Shown here: one piece after another, positions 55,864 to 64,000 of the stretch | Layout of the letters: every line of letters begins with the position of its first letter | Numbering within the stretch: position 1 is the first letter of the stretch | NCBI GenBank assembly: GCA_035276765.1 | Contig: DATELH010000001.1 | Span: 62,001 to 126,000 of the forward strand | Reading direction: 5' to 3' | DNA from: DATASD01 sp035276765 | GTDB lineage: Bacteria; Patescibacteriota; Saccharimonadia; Saccharimonadales; UBA4665 | DNA length: 64,000 nt | The notes under the pieces: generated by a model | Database searches by the model: none | What the model saw: the letters and a program-made list of their open reading frames with translations, nothing else | Told to the model about the DNA's origin: nothing | Position numbers and translations under genes: made by a program

Positions 55864-57312
55864 ATGAAGCAAACCGACAATGTGGGAGACGATGAAGCGC
55901 GGCAACGGTTGACGTTGGGTTTGTTTGCGCACTTTTTGTCTGAGGAACAGGTGCGCAAAGGTCGTCACTATATTTTGCGGCACGTGGCGGTAGACGGCTT
56001 GGTTGTTTTGGTTGCGGTGATTTTTGTGTGGATCGGTGGCAATTTGTTCGGCTTTCGTTATCAGCTGCAAAACACCGTGCTTTCAGCGCACACTTCCAAC
56101 GCCAACCTGTCGCACACCATCCAAACCAAAATCAGCAACTACCGGCTCACCATTGTTCAACCGGATAACAAGCGGCAAAGTTTTTCATTACAAGATATTG
56201 GACTACAGGTTGATGTGGATGGCACCGTAACACTGGTGCGGGCCCAGCAGCACAAGTTTAGCAACCGATTGCAATGGTGGCGACCCATTTCCATCCGGTT
56301 AGCTACCAGCGTGGACAACAACACACTCCGGACATTCATGCGCGACCATGCCACTATTATTGTGGAGCCAGCGCGCGACGCATCGCTCGCGCTCATTGGC
56401 GGCACGGCGCAAATCACGGATGGCAGCGCCGGCAAACAATACGGTTTCGCCAACCCAACGCACAGCATCTTAGAGGCGGCCAGTGCGCTACAAACCGAAC
56501 CTCTGCGCATGCACCTTGTCAACCAGCAGCCAGCAGTTACGGCGCAAAAACTATCCGAAACGAAAGCCCGGCTCGATGCCATCGTTAAACAACCGGTGAT
56601 GCTGAGCGTGGACGGCAAAACCACCAAGCCAAGCGTAGACGACGTTGCCAAGTGGGTCGCTTACACGCCCGAAAGCCCTGGTCAGCCTGCTGGCATTAGC
56701 GTCAACACCGACGAAGTGCAGTCGTATATCGACGACCTGGCCGACCAATACACGCACCCGCCAAGGGCGCAGATATCGCTGAGTAACGGAATAATTGCCG
56801 GCAGCGAGGGCGTCTCGATCACCAACAAAGACCAAGTGGTTGACACTATCGCGCGCAGCTTGCTCGACGGCAAAGGGTTAAATTTAGGGCTCGCCACCAG
56901 ACACACGCCATTCAAAACCATCTCCGCCACAGCAGCCGACAAGTGGATCGAGGTAGACCTCACCAACAAGCGCCTGTATGCCTACCAAGAGGCGAGCCTC
57001 ACTCGCACCTTTTTGGTTTCAGCCGGCGCCAGCGCCACGCCAACCGTCACCGGTACCTACGCCATCTACTCAAAATACGCCAAGCAAACCATGTCCGGCC
57101 CCAACACCGACGGCAGCCACTACGTCCAGCCCAACGTCCCCTGGATCAACTACTTTTACCAAGATTACGCCATTCACGGTAACTACTGGCGACCGGCCAG
57201 CTACTTTGGCAATGTAAACAGTTCGCACGGCTGCGTCGGCCTCACGCCGAGCGACGCCGCTTGGGTGTACACGTGGGCGCCGATTGGCACACCGGTAGTT
57301 ATCCACTACTAG
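55864..57312 (+). CDS. L,D-transpeptidase (YkuD family)
   Basis: 482 residues from ATG 55864 (MKQTDNVGDD). One membrane helix (about 43-62) is followed by a long external region with peptidoglycan-binding-like parts, and the C-terminal YkuD domain with IHGNYW and the catalytic NSSHGCVGLTPSDA. It makes 3-3 cross-links in peptidoglycan or attaches proteins to it. The end overlaps the convergent ZIP gene by 4 bp. It is the first core gene after tRNA-Arg. Confidence 0.93.
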   Translation: MKQTDNVGDDEARQRLTLGLFAHFLSEEQVRKGRHYILRHVAVDGLVVLVAVIFVWIGGNLFGFRYQLQNTVLSAHTSNANLSHTIQTKISNYRLTIVQPDNKRQSFSLQDIGLQVDVDGTVTLVRAQQHKFSNRLQWWRPISIRLATSVDNNTLRTFMRDHATIIVEPARDASLALIGGTAQITDGSAGKQYGFANPTHSILEAASALQTEPLRMHLVNQQPAVTAQKLSETKARLDAIVKQPVMLSVDGKTTKPSVDDVAKWVAYTPESPGQPAGISVNTDEVQSYIDDLADQYTHPPRAQISLSNGIIAGSEGVSITNKDQVVDTIARSLLDGKGLNLGLATRHTPFKTISATAADKWIEVDLTNKRLYAYQEASLTRTFLVSAGASATPTVTGTYAIYSKYAKQTMSGPNTDGSHYVQPNVPWINYFYQDYAIHGNYWRPASYFGNVNSSHGCVGLTPSDAAWVYTWAPIGTPVVIHY

Positions 57313-58034
57313 GTAAAACGGGTTACGAGAAACATAAATGCGGCGCCCAACACCGTAAGTGCCATGGTGACGCGCGAGGGATGTTTGCTGTGCGCCTCGG
57401 GCAAGATGTCGCTCGCGCCAATGTACAGCAAAAAACCAGCAAAGAACCCCAGGTAGATCACCAGCCCGAGCGGCGGCAAATGAAACAGCAGCGTTGAAAG
57501 CACACCAAACACCGGCGCCAAGGCATCGACGGCCAACAGCATGAGGCTTTTGCGCGGCGAGTTTTTGTTGCTCAGCATGAGGCTGACCGTGTTCAGGCCG
57601 TCGGCAAAATCATGCCCGATGACGGCAATCGCCACAGCAACTCCCACCTGCGTATTTACCTGGAAGCCTAGGCCAATGCCCACGCCATCCAAAAAGCTGT
57701 GGCCGCTCAGCGCCAATGCCGACAGCAAGCCGATCTGTGGGTGGTGGTGCTCGCCATATTCGGTATCGTGCGCGTGGTGGATCAGGATGCTTTTTTCGGC
57801 AATATGAAACAGCAGGAAGGCGCCCACCAAAGCAAGCATAGGGACGGTCGCGCTGAAATTGTGCTCGTGCACCAGTTCAAAAATCTCTGGCAAAATGTCG
57901 AACGCTACCACGCCCAGCAGCACGCCGGCGGTGTAGCCTAAAATACGGTGCAACCGGTCGCGGTTTTTGAGAGCCGTAACACCGCCGAGCATGGTGGAGA
58001 CGAACGTACTAATTGCAAGCAATACAGGAACCAT
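57309..58034 (-). CDS. ZIP family metal transporter
   Basis: 241 residues, about eight helices. The metal-binding helices carry LSGHSFLDGVGIG and IGHDFADGLNTVS, and the loop between is His-rich (HHAHDTEYGEHHHP), all typical of ZIP carriers for zinc, iron or manganese. AAGGATT precedes the ATG. Confidence 0.92.
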   Translation of the reverse strand: MVPVLLAISTFVSTMLGGVTALKNRDRLHRILGYTAGVLLGVVAFDILPEIFELVHEHNFSATVPMLALVGAFLLFHIAEKSILIHHAHDTEYGEHHHPQIGLLSALALSGHSFLDGVGIGLGFQVNTQVGVAVAIAVIGHDFADGLNTVSLMLSNKNSPRKSLMLLAVDALAPVFGVLSTLLFHLPPLGLVIYLGFFAGFLLYIGASDILPEAHSKHPSRVTMALTVLGAAFMFLVTRFT

Positions 58035-58120
58035 AAAAATCCTTTGTTTGCTTGTAGCATAGCGCGTGGCGGTGCTTATTGCAAAAGTGTTGCAATTTGC
58101 GTCATTTTTGTGATGCGTTC

Positions 58121-58840
58121 TTAGCGGTACTCGGGGTTCTCAAAATCGAACCGCGCTCCAGCATCCCACTTCGTCCGCTGGTTGCCATAGGCTGGAATGC
58201 CGCCAGCCGCTTTAAGCATGCGTGCCAGGTGCATAAGGTTCCAGGTCATAAACGTGGCGTTGCGGTTGGTGAAATCGTTGTCGAGCCCAACTTTGCCGCC
58301 CTTGCCGTCGTCATCGCCGTAGCTTGGGCCAGGGCCGGCTTCGCCAATCCAGCCAGCGTCAGCTTGCGGTGGGATAGTGCAGCCGAGGTGCTGCAAACTG
58401 TACAAAACATTCATGGCGCAGTGTTTAATACCGTCTTCGTTACCGGTAATCAAGCATCCACCCACTTTGCCATAATATGCATATTGACCCTGTTCGTTGA
58501 GCTCGCTCGAACAGGCGTACAGCCGTTCGATAATTTTCTTGGTTTGAGAGCTGTTGTCGCCCAGCCAAATCGGCCCCGCAAGCACAATAATGTCGGCGGC
58601 CTGGACTTTTTTGTATAGCTCCGGCCATTCATCGGTTTCCCAACCTTTTTCGCGCATATCCGGATATATACCCGTGGCGATGTCGTGATCTATGGTGCGA
58701 ATGACCTCTGTTTTCACGCCATGTTTTTCCATGATGTCCGTACTGATTTTAATCAGCAGGTCGGTGTGGCTGGGAGCCGGTGATTTGCTGAGTGTGCCGT
58801 TAAAAATAATTGCGCGTAAACCTGAAAAGTCGTATTCCAT
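58121..58840 (-). CDS. Flavodoxin-like NAD(P)H-dependent FMN reductase
   Basis: 239 residues starting at ATG 58840 (MEYDFSGLRA) behind GGGGGA. FNGTLSKSPAPSHTD is the FMN phosphate loop, and VLAGPIWLGDNSSQTKK with a later GCLITGNEDG completes the flavodoxin fold. It probably reduces quinones, nitro compounds or other small molecules. It is divergent from the small membrane protein gene at 58889. Confidence 0.85.
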   Translation of the reverse strand: MEYDFSGLRAIIFNGTLSKSPAPSHTDLLIKISTDIMEKHGVKTEVIRTIDHDIATGIYPDMREKGWETDEWPELYKKVQAADIIVLAGPIWLGDNSSQTKKIIERLYACSSELNEQGQYAYYGKVGGCLITGNEDGIKHCAMNVLYSLQHLGCTIPPQADAGWIGEAGPGPSYGDDDGKGGKVGLDNDFTNRNATFMTWNLMHLARMLKAAGGIPAYGNQRTKWDAGARFDFENPEYR

Positions 58841-58876
58841 GAATCCCCCTAACCTTTTTATCATAGCAAAGCATGG

Positions 58877-58882
58877 TACAAT
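58877..58882 (+). promoter_or_regulatory. -10 box of the gene at 58889, leaderless type
   Basis: TACAAT ends 6 nt before ATG 58889. Confidence 0.5.
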
Positions 58883-58888
58883 TCGCTT

Positions 58889-59323
58889 ATGCATCTGACA
58901 AATAAAGACATTTTTTGGAGGAGTTGGCAGTGGTCGCTTATTAGCGGGATTATCGCCGCCACATTGTTTTGGTTGGTTTCAGGTATCGGCAATTTGTTTC
59001 ATGGGCCGAACGGTGGCAATATTTTTTTGGATTTACTGATTTCGTTTAGCATTGCTGGCGGATACTTTGGCGGTGGGCTAATTGCCTGGCGCATCGCCGA
59101 CAAATACTACACTGCAAGCGCCTCGCAAATCAAAAAGCGCTATACGTGGTTTAGTATTTTCAGTTTTTTGGTGCTTGTGGCCGTGGTGTACTCGCCGCTA
59201 TCGTTTTTGGCAATGCTGTGGAGTTTTTTGGCACCGCTTTGCGTGCTGTGGGCCCTCTCGAAATTTAAGCAAACGAGCGAAAACAAACCACGCAAACGGC
59301 GCCGCGCCCCGCGAAACGCCTAA
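58889..59323 (+). CDS. Hypothetical four-helix membrane protein
   Basis: 144 residues with about four helices (around 13-33, 45-68, 85-104, 106-124) and a strongly basic C-terminus (KPRKRRRAPRN). There is no known motif. It is convergent with the MFS exporter gene, with only 2 bp between them. Confidence 0.65.
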   Translation: MHLTNKDIFWRSWQWSLISGIIAATLFWLVSGIGNLFHGPNGGNIFLDLLISFSIAGGYFGGGLIAWRIADKYYTASASQIKKRYTWFSIFSFLVLVAVVYSPLSFLAMLWSFLAPLCVLWALSKFKQTSENKPRKRRRAPRNA

Positions 59324-59325
59324 GC

Positions 59326-61038
59326 CTACAGGGCGTCTTCAAAATGTTGCGGCCGGATGTGCCGGGGCAGCAAGAAGCTCATGAGTAGGACGATTCCTGA
59401 GAGGATAATCTCGTAGGTAACACCCCAGCGGAAAGCGTGATCGAAATTGGCGGCGTTAGCCTGCGTGATTGCATTCTGCACAACTTGGCCGACGGCCTTT
59501 GCGCCTGGTTCGCTTGCACCCTCAAGTTTTTTACAGCTTTCTGGCAGCGCAGCTGAATCTTTTTGGCTAGAACGGTCAACGTAGCATGCTTTGGCGTTTT
59601 TGAGGATTTCGTCTTGGGCGTCCGCCGGCACGTGCGCCGCCGAGAGTTCGGCACGAACACGAGGCGTTACACTATCGAAACTTTGCGGCGCATGGTGTGA
59701 CAATTGACCAAAGAAAATCACGCCGATCACCGCAATGCCCACCGCACCGCCCACCTGTTGCACGGCGTTCAGAATTCCCGAGGCTGAGCCGGCGTGGCTC
59801 GGGTCGACATCGTTCAAAACTACGGCGAAAATAGGCATCATAACCAAGCCCATGCCGGTGCCCACCACAAAGAAGCCGGGCGCAAATTGCCAAGGGTGCA
59901 CGGCCAGACCATAGTGGTGAATGAGCCACGCAACGTACGAAAGACCGGCTATCATGATAACGGCGCCAAGCGTCGAGGCATAGCGCCCGAGCTTTGGAAT
60001 TAATTTTTGCCCGAACAACCCGATGCTCAGCGCGATCCCGACTGCCGTTGGAATACCGGTAAGTGCAGCACGGATTACGCTAAAACCCAAACCAATCTGC
60101 ATTACCAGCGTAATGGTGAGGAAGAAACCGAGCATAGCGCCTTCGAACACAACGTTCGTGAGCAAGCCGATGCTAAACGATTTAAAGCGGAATAGCGCTG
60201 GCACTACGAGGGGTGAGCCGTCGCGCGCCATCTTGCGGCGCTGCTGCCAAGCGAAAAACAACAGGATTGGCACTGCGCCAGCTATCATCGCAAATGTCCA
60301 ATGCGGCCAGCCCAGGTCGCGGCCTTCGATCAGCGGGAATACCAGCAAGAACAGCGCCACCACTACGATAACCGTACCCCACCAGTCCAGTTTGAGTGGA
60401 TGGGCCGACTTGCCGTTCGGCAAATATTTGAGGGCGGCGAGCAGTCCAAAAATACCAATCGGCACATTGATGAGGAAAATAGGACGCCAATCCAACCCAA
60501 ACAGGTTTGCCTTAATCAAAAGACCACCAACGATCGGCCCGAGCGCCGCCGACAATCCGCCGAGCGCACCGAACAGTCCGTTCACCGAATTGCGTTCATG
60601 CGGCTTGTACATCACCTGCATCAACGACATAACTTGCGGCACCATCAGGGCGGCCATCGCGCCTTGCAGCAAACGCGCGCCAATCAGAACTTCAGGATTC
60701 CAGGCCGCACCACTCAGCAATGAAGCCAGCGTAAATCCGCCGACGCCAGCCATGAACAGCTTTTTGTAGCCAAACACGTCACCCATGCGGCCACCGGTAA
60801 TCAGTAAGGTTGCAAACGCCAGCGAGTAGCCGGCCACTAGCCACTGGATAGTCGCATAGCTGGCCCCGAGATTGCTTTGGATCGATGGGATTGCAATGTT
60901 CACAATCGTCGAGTCCAGCAAATCCATTACAAACGCCAGTGCAACCACAATTAAAGCGATTGTGCGCCGCCGATGGCTAAATCCCGACGCGTGGTGCTGG
61001 GCTGAATGCGTCGGGTGGGCTGGTTGTTTTGTTGTCAT
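59326..61038 (-). CDS. MFS multidrug exporter, DHA2 (EmrB) type with extracellular insert
   Basis: 570 residues from ATG 61038 (MTTKQPAHPT), behind an AAAAGGT site. About 14 helices are present; LLDSTIVNIAIPSIQ and GDVFGYKKLFMAG are the DHA2 motifs. A loop of about 75 residues before the last helix contains two Cys (KACYVDRSS, ESCKKLEG). It exports drugs or metabolites and resembles actinobacterial EmrB-like proteins. Confidence 0.9.
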   Translation of the reverse strand: MTTKQPAHPTHSAQHHASGFSHRRRTIALIVVALAFVMDLLDSTIVNIAIPSIQSNLGASYATIQWLVAGYSLAFATLLITGGRMGDVFGYKKLFMAGVGGFTLASLLSGAAWNPEVLIGARLLQGAMAALMVPQVMSLMQVMYKPHERNSVNGLFGALGGLSAALGPIVGGLLIKANLFGLDWRPIFLINVPIGIFGLLAALKYLPNGKSAHPLKLDWWGTVIVVVALFLLVFPLIEGRDLGWPHWTFAMIAGAVPILLFFAWQQRRKMARDGSPLVVPALFRFKSFSIGLLTNVVFEGAMLGFFLTITLVMQIGLGFSVIRAALTGIPTAVGIALSIGLFGQKLIPKLGRYASTLGAVIMIAGLSYVAWLIHHYGLAVHPWQFAPGFFVVGTGMGLVMMPIFAVVLNDVDPSHAGSASGILNAVQQVGGAVGIAVIGVIFFGQLSHHAPQSFDSVTPRVRAELSAAHVPADAQDEILKNAKACYVDRSSQKDSAALPESCKKLEGASEPGAKAVGQVVQNAITQANAANFDHAFRWGVTYEIILSGIVLLMSFLLPRHIRPQHFEDAL

Positions 61039-61127
61039 AAGTCGTACCTTTTGTCTTGATTCTTGAACCGTAAGATTACCACATATCGGGCAGATAATAC
61101 AATAGGAGCGTGCCGCCTTTTTGGGTT

Positions 61128-61133
61128 TATAAT
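61128..61133 (+). promoter_or_regulatory. -10 box of the CaCA exchanger gene, leaderless type
   Basis: TATAAT ends 6 nt before ATG 61140. Confidence 0.55.
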
Positions 61134-61139
61134 AATGGC

Positions 61140-62201
61140 ATGGGGCATGCAGGTTTACTCGTCGCCTTTGTAGGTTTTTGTGCACTCACGTGGGTTGCTG
61201 GCATCTGGCTGGCGCGCACTACCGATGCCATCGACGCCCGCTACAATTTGGGCAGCGCCTTTGGCGGTTTGCTTATTTTGGGCATTACCACGAGCTTGCC
61301 CGAAATTGCCATCGTTGTTTCGGCCGCCCTCCAGCACCACTATGGCATGATTATTGGCACGCTGATCGGTGGCGTCGCTATGCAAACAGCCATCATCAGT
61401 ATTTTGGATGTCGCCATGAAGAGCAGGCGGCAGCCACTTACCTTTTCGGCCGCATCGTTAGCGCTGGTGATGGAGGCGGCAATTGTTATTCTTGTGGTGG
61501 TTGCAGCCCTCATGGCCATCCATACGCCGCTTGTCATTCCACACACCCGGCTCAGCGCCGTGTCGTTGCTCATTTTGGCGCTATGGACGTTTGGATTGTG
61601 GCTTGTTCACCAATCACGTAACGGCGAAGGGCTGCCATGGAAAGCCGAAGCGTTGTCGGCCATCCCCGGCCGTACGCACAAAGAACGCCGCGACAAATTA
61701 AGCCAAAAATTAGCCCAGGGTAGCACGATCGGAAAAACGTGGCTGGTGTTTAGCGTCTCGGTACTTGTCACGTTGGCGGCAGGGGTAGGCATCCAGGCCA
61801 CCGGCAATTCGCTGGCCGACGCCTTTCACATCAATAGCGGATTGTTCGCCGCCACGTTCATTGCTTTCGCCGGCGCCTTACCAAACATCAGTACCGGCAT
61901 AGCGTCGGTAAGGCTTGGCGATTACAAACTTGCTATGAGCGACATTTTTGGCGGCAATGCCTTTATGCCAGCGCTGTTCGTGGTGTGCGACATTATTAGC
62001 GGCAACGCCGTACTGCACAACGCTTCGGCCAGCGACATTTGGTTCGCCGCACTCGGGGTGTTTTTGACCGCGATTTATCTGATGGGGCTTATTATCCGCC
62101 CTAAACGCGTGGTGCTGGGCATGGGACTCGACTCGCTTCTCGTCGTATGTGCGTATGTTGCGGCAGTTGTCTCGCTCGCCGCTTCGGGAAGTAGCATTTA
62201 A
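61140..62201 (+). CDS. Ca2+/cation antiporter (CaCA) superfamily protein
   Basis: 353 residues, ten to eleven helices. Two alpha-repeats are visible: LGITTSLPEIAIVVSAAL with GTLIGGVAMQT, and FIAFAGALPNISTGIASV with DIFGGNAFMPALF, each with the acidic or Asn metal ligands expected of Na+/Ca2+ exchangers. The start at ATG 61140 is fixed by the -10 box; earlier in-frame ATGs precede the promoter. Confidence 0.87.
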   Translation: MGHAGLLVAFVGFCALTWVAGIWLARTTDAIDARYNLGSAFGGLLILGITTSLPEIAIVVSAALQHHYGMIIGTLIGGVAMQTAIISILDVAMKSRRQPLTFSAASLALVMEAAIVILVVVAALMAIHTPLVIPHTRLSAVSLLILALWTFGLWLVHQSRNGEGLPWKAEALSAIPGRTHKERRDKLSQKLAQGSTIGKTWLVFSVSVLVTLAAGVGIQATGNSLADAFHINSGLFAATFIAFAGALPNISTGIASVRLGDYKLAMSDIFGGNAFMPALFVVCDIISGNAVLHNASASDIWFAALGVFLTAIYLMGLIIRPKRVVLGMGLDSLLVVCAYVAAVVSLAASGSSI

Positions 62202-62279
62202 TCACTATTTAATGTAGCAATTCTCGTTTTCCACAGCTTAACCCCTATAAAATACTTTTCAGAAGGTCTTTATTTATAT

Positions 62280-62294
62280 ACACATAATATGTGT
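62280..62294 (+). promoter_or_regulatory. Palindromic operator candidate
   Basis: ACACATA-A-TATGTGT, a perfect 15-bp dyad, about 105 bp before ATG 62400 and beside the likely -10 region. Confidence 0.4.
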
Positions 62295-62350
62295 TAGACT
62301 GTACCAACAGCACCAACGTTTGCATTATCCTGGCATAGTGGCTTACGATG

Positions 62351-62377
62351 AAACGTTCCTGATGCGGAATGTTTTTT
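62351..62377 (+). terminator. Terminator-like hairpin in the leader (possible attenuator)
   Basis: AAACGTTCC-TGATGC-GGAATGTTT followed by TTT, ending 22 nt before the start codon and directly before the AAAAGGAG ribosome site. Confidence 0.5.
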
Positions 62378-62399
62378 ATTTTCTGAAAAGGAGAATTTC

Positions 62400-63020
62400 A
62401 TGAGCGCCGAAGTGTTGGTCTCTAGTAGGGACACTGCCGAACCGTACAAACAGCCTGAAATGCAGGCCATTTTAGAAAGCCCTGACCCATCGTCGCCATA
62501 TGGCGACACTCCACTTTTTGCGGAGCTCATGCATGTGACAGTAGATATCCCGAGTCCACGTACCTCAGCCGAAAATCTCATCGAAACAGACGAAGACGCA
62601 GACTTCGATGCGCGCGTCCGCCAGGAAACGCCCATATTTGCCGAGTCGTTTAACCCCTACATAAATATCCGCATTAAAGATATCGCTACTATTGCACGGC
62701 AAGCCCAAGACGCCGCCGATTTGCAAGCGGCACGCAGTGCTGTGACCCGCCGGCTCCTTGCCGACGTAGACTACCACACGCGTACTGTCCCGAAAACGCC
62801 CCAACCAGTCCCACACCCACGGTTGCTTTCCAAAAGTTCGGTGTGGGCGTTCAAGCCGGACTATTCTGTGCACCCGGACGAACTGCGACACTTGCCATTG
62901 CCTACCCGCCTAGGGGAGGACAGGTCAGCCGCGCCGCCCGGCACCTTAGACGCACCGTCAGCCATGCAACGGATCTGGCAAAAGATCACCGGCATTTTTG
63001 GCAAAAAACAAACACCCTGA
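62400..63020 (+). CDS. Hypothetical acidic protein with regulated leader
   Basis: 206 residues, soluble, rich in Pro, Asp and Glu, probably largely disordered, with a basic end (KITGIFGKKQTP). AAAAGGAG lies 7 nt before the ATG. There is no known motif. The leader holds a dyad and a terminator-like hairpin, as does the GNAT-like gene at 14857. The next gene follows 52 bp downstream. Confidence 0.6.
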   Translation: MSAEVLVSSRDTAEPYKQPEMQAILESPDPSSPYGDTPLFAELMHVTVDIPSPRTSAENLIETDEDADFDARVRQETPIFAESFNPYINIRIKDIATIARQAQDAADLQAARSAVTRRLLADVDYHTRTVPKTPQPVPHPRLLSKSSVWAFKPDYSVHPDELRHLPLPTRLGEDRSAAPPGTLDAPSAMQRIWQKITGIFGKKQTP

Positions 63021-63072
63021 ACCCTGCATCAAGTACTATCCAATCCTTAGCCTCAAATAACCCTTAATCCCA

Positions 63073-64000
63073 ATGGAATTCCAAACCTTTACCGAAGCCC
63101 ACGGTTTTGTTAAACCAGATGTAGAGAAGCCTGTCATGCCGAGGCATGAGACGCTCAAGAATGGCGCGACCTTTCGGGCCTTTCCAGAGCATCAGCCAGA
63201 CGGCACTTTTACCAACATCTTCGATGTATCCTACGATCCGCTTTGCGTGCAGACGGAGCTTTGTGTCCTCAGCCAACCGGAAAGCATTTTTCGTCTCATG
63301 CAGCACACGGCGGTGCCGTACACTGCCATGTCGAGTTGTGGCTTTTTCTTTTTGGCCGACCAGTACTCAAGCCAGCCGCGCCAAATTAGTTTGAACCTAG
63401 CTATGAGCGAAGGCCGGATTTATAGTTTGCCCGTTGCGGACGGCGAGGTGCTTTTATGCCAGGGCGGCAAACTAGAGGCACGAACCATCCGTGCAATGGG
63501 CGGACTTATATTAAATGGCGCTTACCTGAGCTGGACAGGCTCGCGGACGACGCGCGAAGCCAATTGTTATATTTACGGTAACGGTAATAGCGTTATCCGC
63601 CACCGTGCCGACCACGACCGTGGCAGCATTCGAGAACTCGAAGACACATCCACCCTTACTCCACCGCTTGATGCCGACAGCGAACTGGTGGATGTTGGTT
63701 TCACATCCATTGGTAGCAATGTGTTTAAGGGGATGCGGAGCAAAAAGGGCGGCCTGGATATCTTTTCGCATGATTTGGTCGTTCGGTGTCCTGAACGATA
63801 CATTCACCCATCCACTAGCGCGATACACGAGACGCCGCTTTTGCGCATTGCCACTGTAGATTCACTAAACATTCGGAAGCTGGACGGAGCCGTTTCGGTT
63901 GGCCCGCAACTAGCCGATAATAACATCGAGCAACACCCTGTCAACAAAGACCCTTCCCTTGGTAGCAAGCCCCCTTTTGTTATGCGAAGGATGGCGCGCA
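63073..64000 (+). CDS. Partial protein cut by the right edge, function unknown
   Basis: The frame opens with ATG 63073 (MEFQTFTEAHGF) and is open to base 64000, giving 309 residues without the C-terminus. It has no signal peptide. The middle part (YTAMSSCGFFFLAD, MGGLILNGAYLSW) vaguely recalls phosphodiester glycosidase (NAGPA-like) proteins, but I would not assign it. It may be co-transcribed with the upstream acidic protein. Confidence 0.55.
   Translation, partial: MEFQTFTEAHGFVKPDVEKPVMPRHETLKNGATFRAFPEHQPDGTFTNIFDVSYDPLCVQTELCVLSQPESIFRLMQHTAVPYTAMSSCGFFFLADQYSSQPRQISLNLAMSEGRIYSLPVADGEVLLCQGGKLEARTIRAMGGLILNGAYLSWTGSRTTREANCYIYGNGNSVIRHRADHDRGSIRELEDTSTLTPPLDADSELVDVGFTSIGSNVFKGMRSKKGGLDIFSHDLVVRCPERYIHPSTSAIHETPLLRIATVDSLNIRKLDGAVSVGPQLADNNIEQHPVNKDPSLGSKPPFVMRRMAR

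Overview
The window most likely comes from a Patescibacteria/CPR bacterium of the Saccharibacteria (TM7) type. The evidence is a Gram-positive-style surface toolkit (sortase, LPxTG-type proteins, LytR-CpsA-Psr protein, L,D-transpeptidase, CHAP and amidase wall hydrolases), a TatA/TatC-only Tat system, a DUF5667 coiled-coil protein, few biosynthetic genes, and normal use of TGA as a stop. In addition, at least fifteen genes carry a -10 hexamer only 6-7 nt before the start codon, which predicts leaderless mRNAs. The taxon is an inference, since no ribosomal marker is present.

Layout. (1) 1-10.7 kb is an accessory block read almost entirely on the minus strand and ending at tRNA-Glu(UUC). It is divided by four related palindromic intergenic modules (A-D) into cassettes: a partial PRTase-like gene; a Fic protein with a YADD reverse transcriptase; a Nudix hydrolase; and a six-to-seven-gene cluster (2H phosphoesterase, GmhB-like HAD phosphatase, nucleotidyltransferase, phosphoribosyltransferase, Gfo/Idh/MocA oxidoreductase, sugar-isomerase-like TIM barrel, AroE-like dehydrogenase). 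The cluster looks like an undescribed small-molecule pathway built on a cyclitol or shikimate-like unit joined to a (ribo)nucleotide. (2) 10.7-20.5 kb is core-like: an LPNTG surface protein, a 9-TM histidine kinase, two GNAT-type proteins, two tandem CheY-like receivers, murD and folD. (3) tRNA-Lys(CUU) at 20.5 kb is followed by a small block of unrecognised genes up to 23.7 kb. (4) 23.9-46.4 kb is core-like again: wall hydrolases, Maf, transporters, PAP2 phosphatase, EEP phosphatase, the giant coiled-coil protein, a sortase locus, tatAC with a tiny possible substrate, an LCP protein, folC, chaB and an alkyladenine glycosylase. (5) 46,524-55,724 is a clearly bounded 9.15-kb genomic island in tRNA-Arg(UCG). 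A perfect 53-bp direct repeat covers the 3' part of the tRNA from its anticodon loop, and the intact tRNA lies at the right end. (6) 55.8-64 kb is core-like: L,D-transpeptidase, ZIP transporter, flavodoxin-like reductase, MFS exporter, CaCA exchanger and two unknown genes, the last cut by the window edge.

The tRNA-Arg island carries a ParB-like gene, an actinobacterial-looking DUF6459-type gene, a frameshifted ArdA-like gene, a duplicated unknown family with its promoter, and one coherent module: OmpR-type regulator, histidine kinase, MacB/FtsX-like permease, ABC ATPase and a secreted Cys-repeat protein. No integrase was found in it. Its actinobacterial flavour fits exchange with actinobacterial hosts, the usual partners of Saccharibacteria.

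Functional logic: much of the window serves surface building and sensing (sortase and its two candidate substrates, wall hydrolases, LCP, DUF5667 protein, exporters). The two tRNA-bounded blocks at 1-10.7 kb and 46.5-55.7 kb are the accessory parts where novelty is concentrated.
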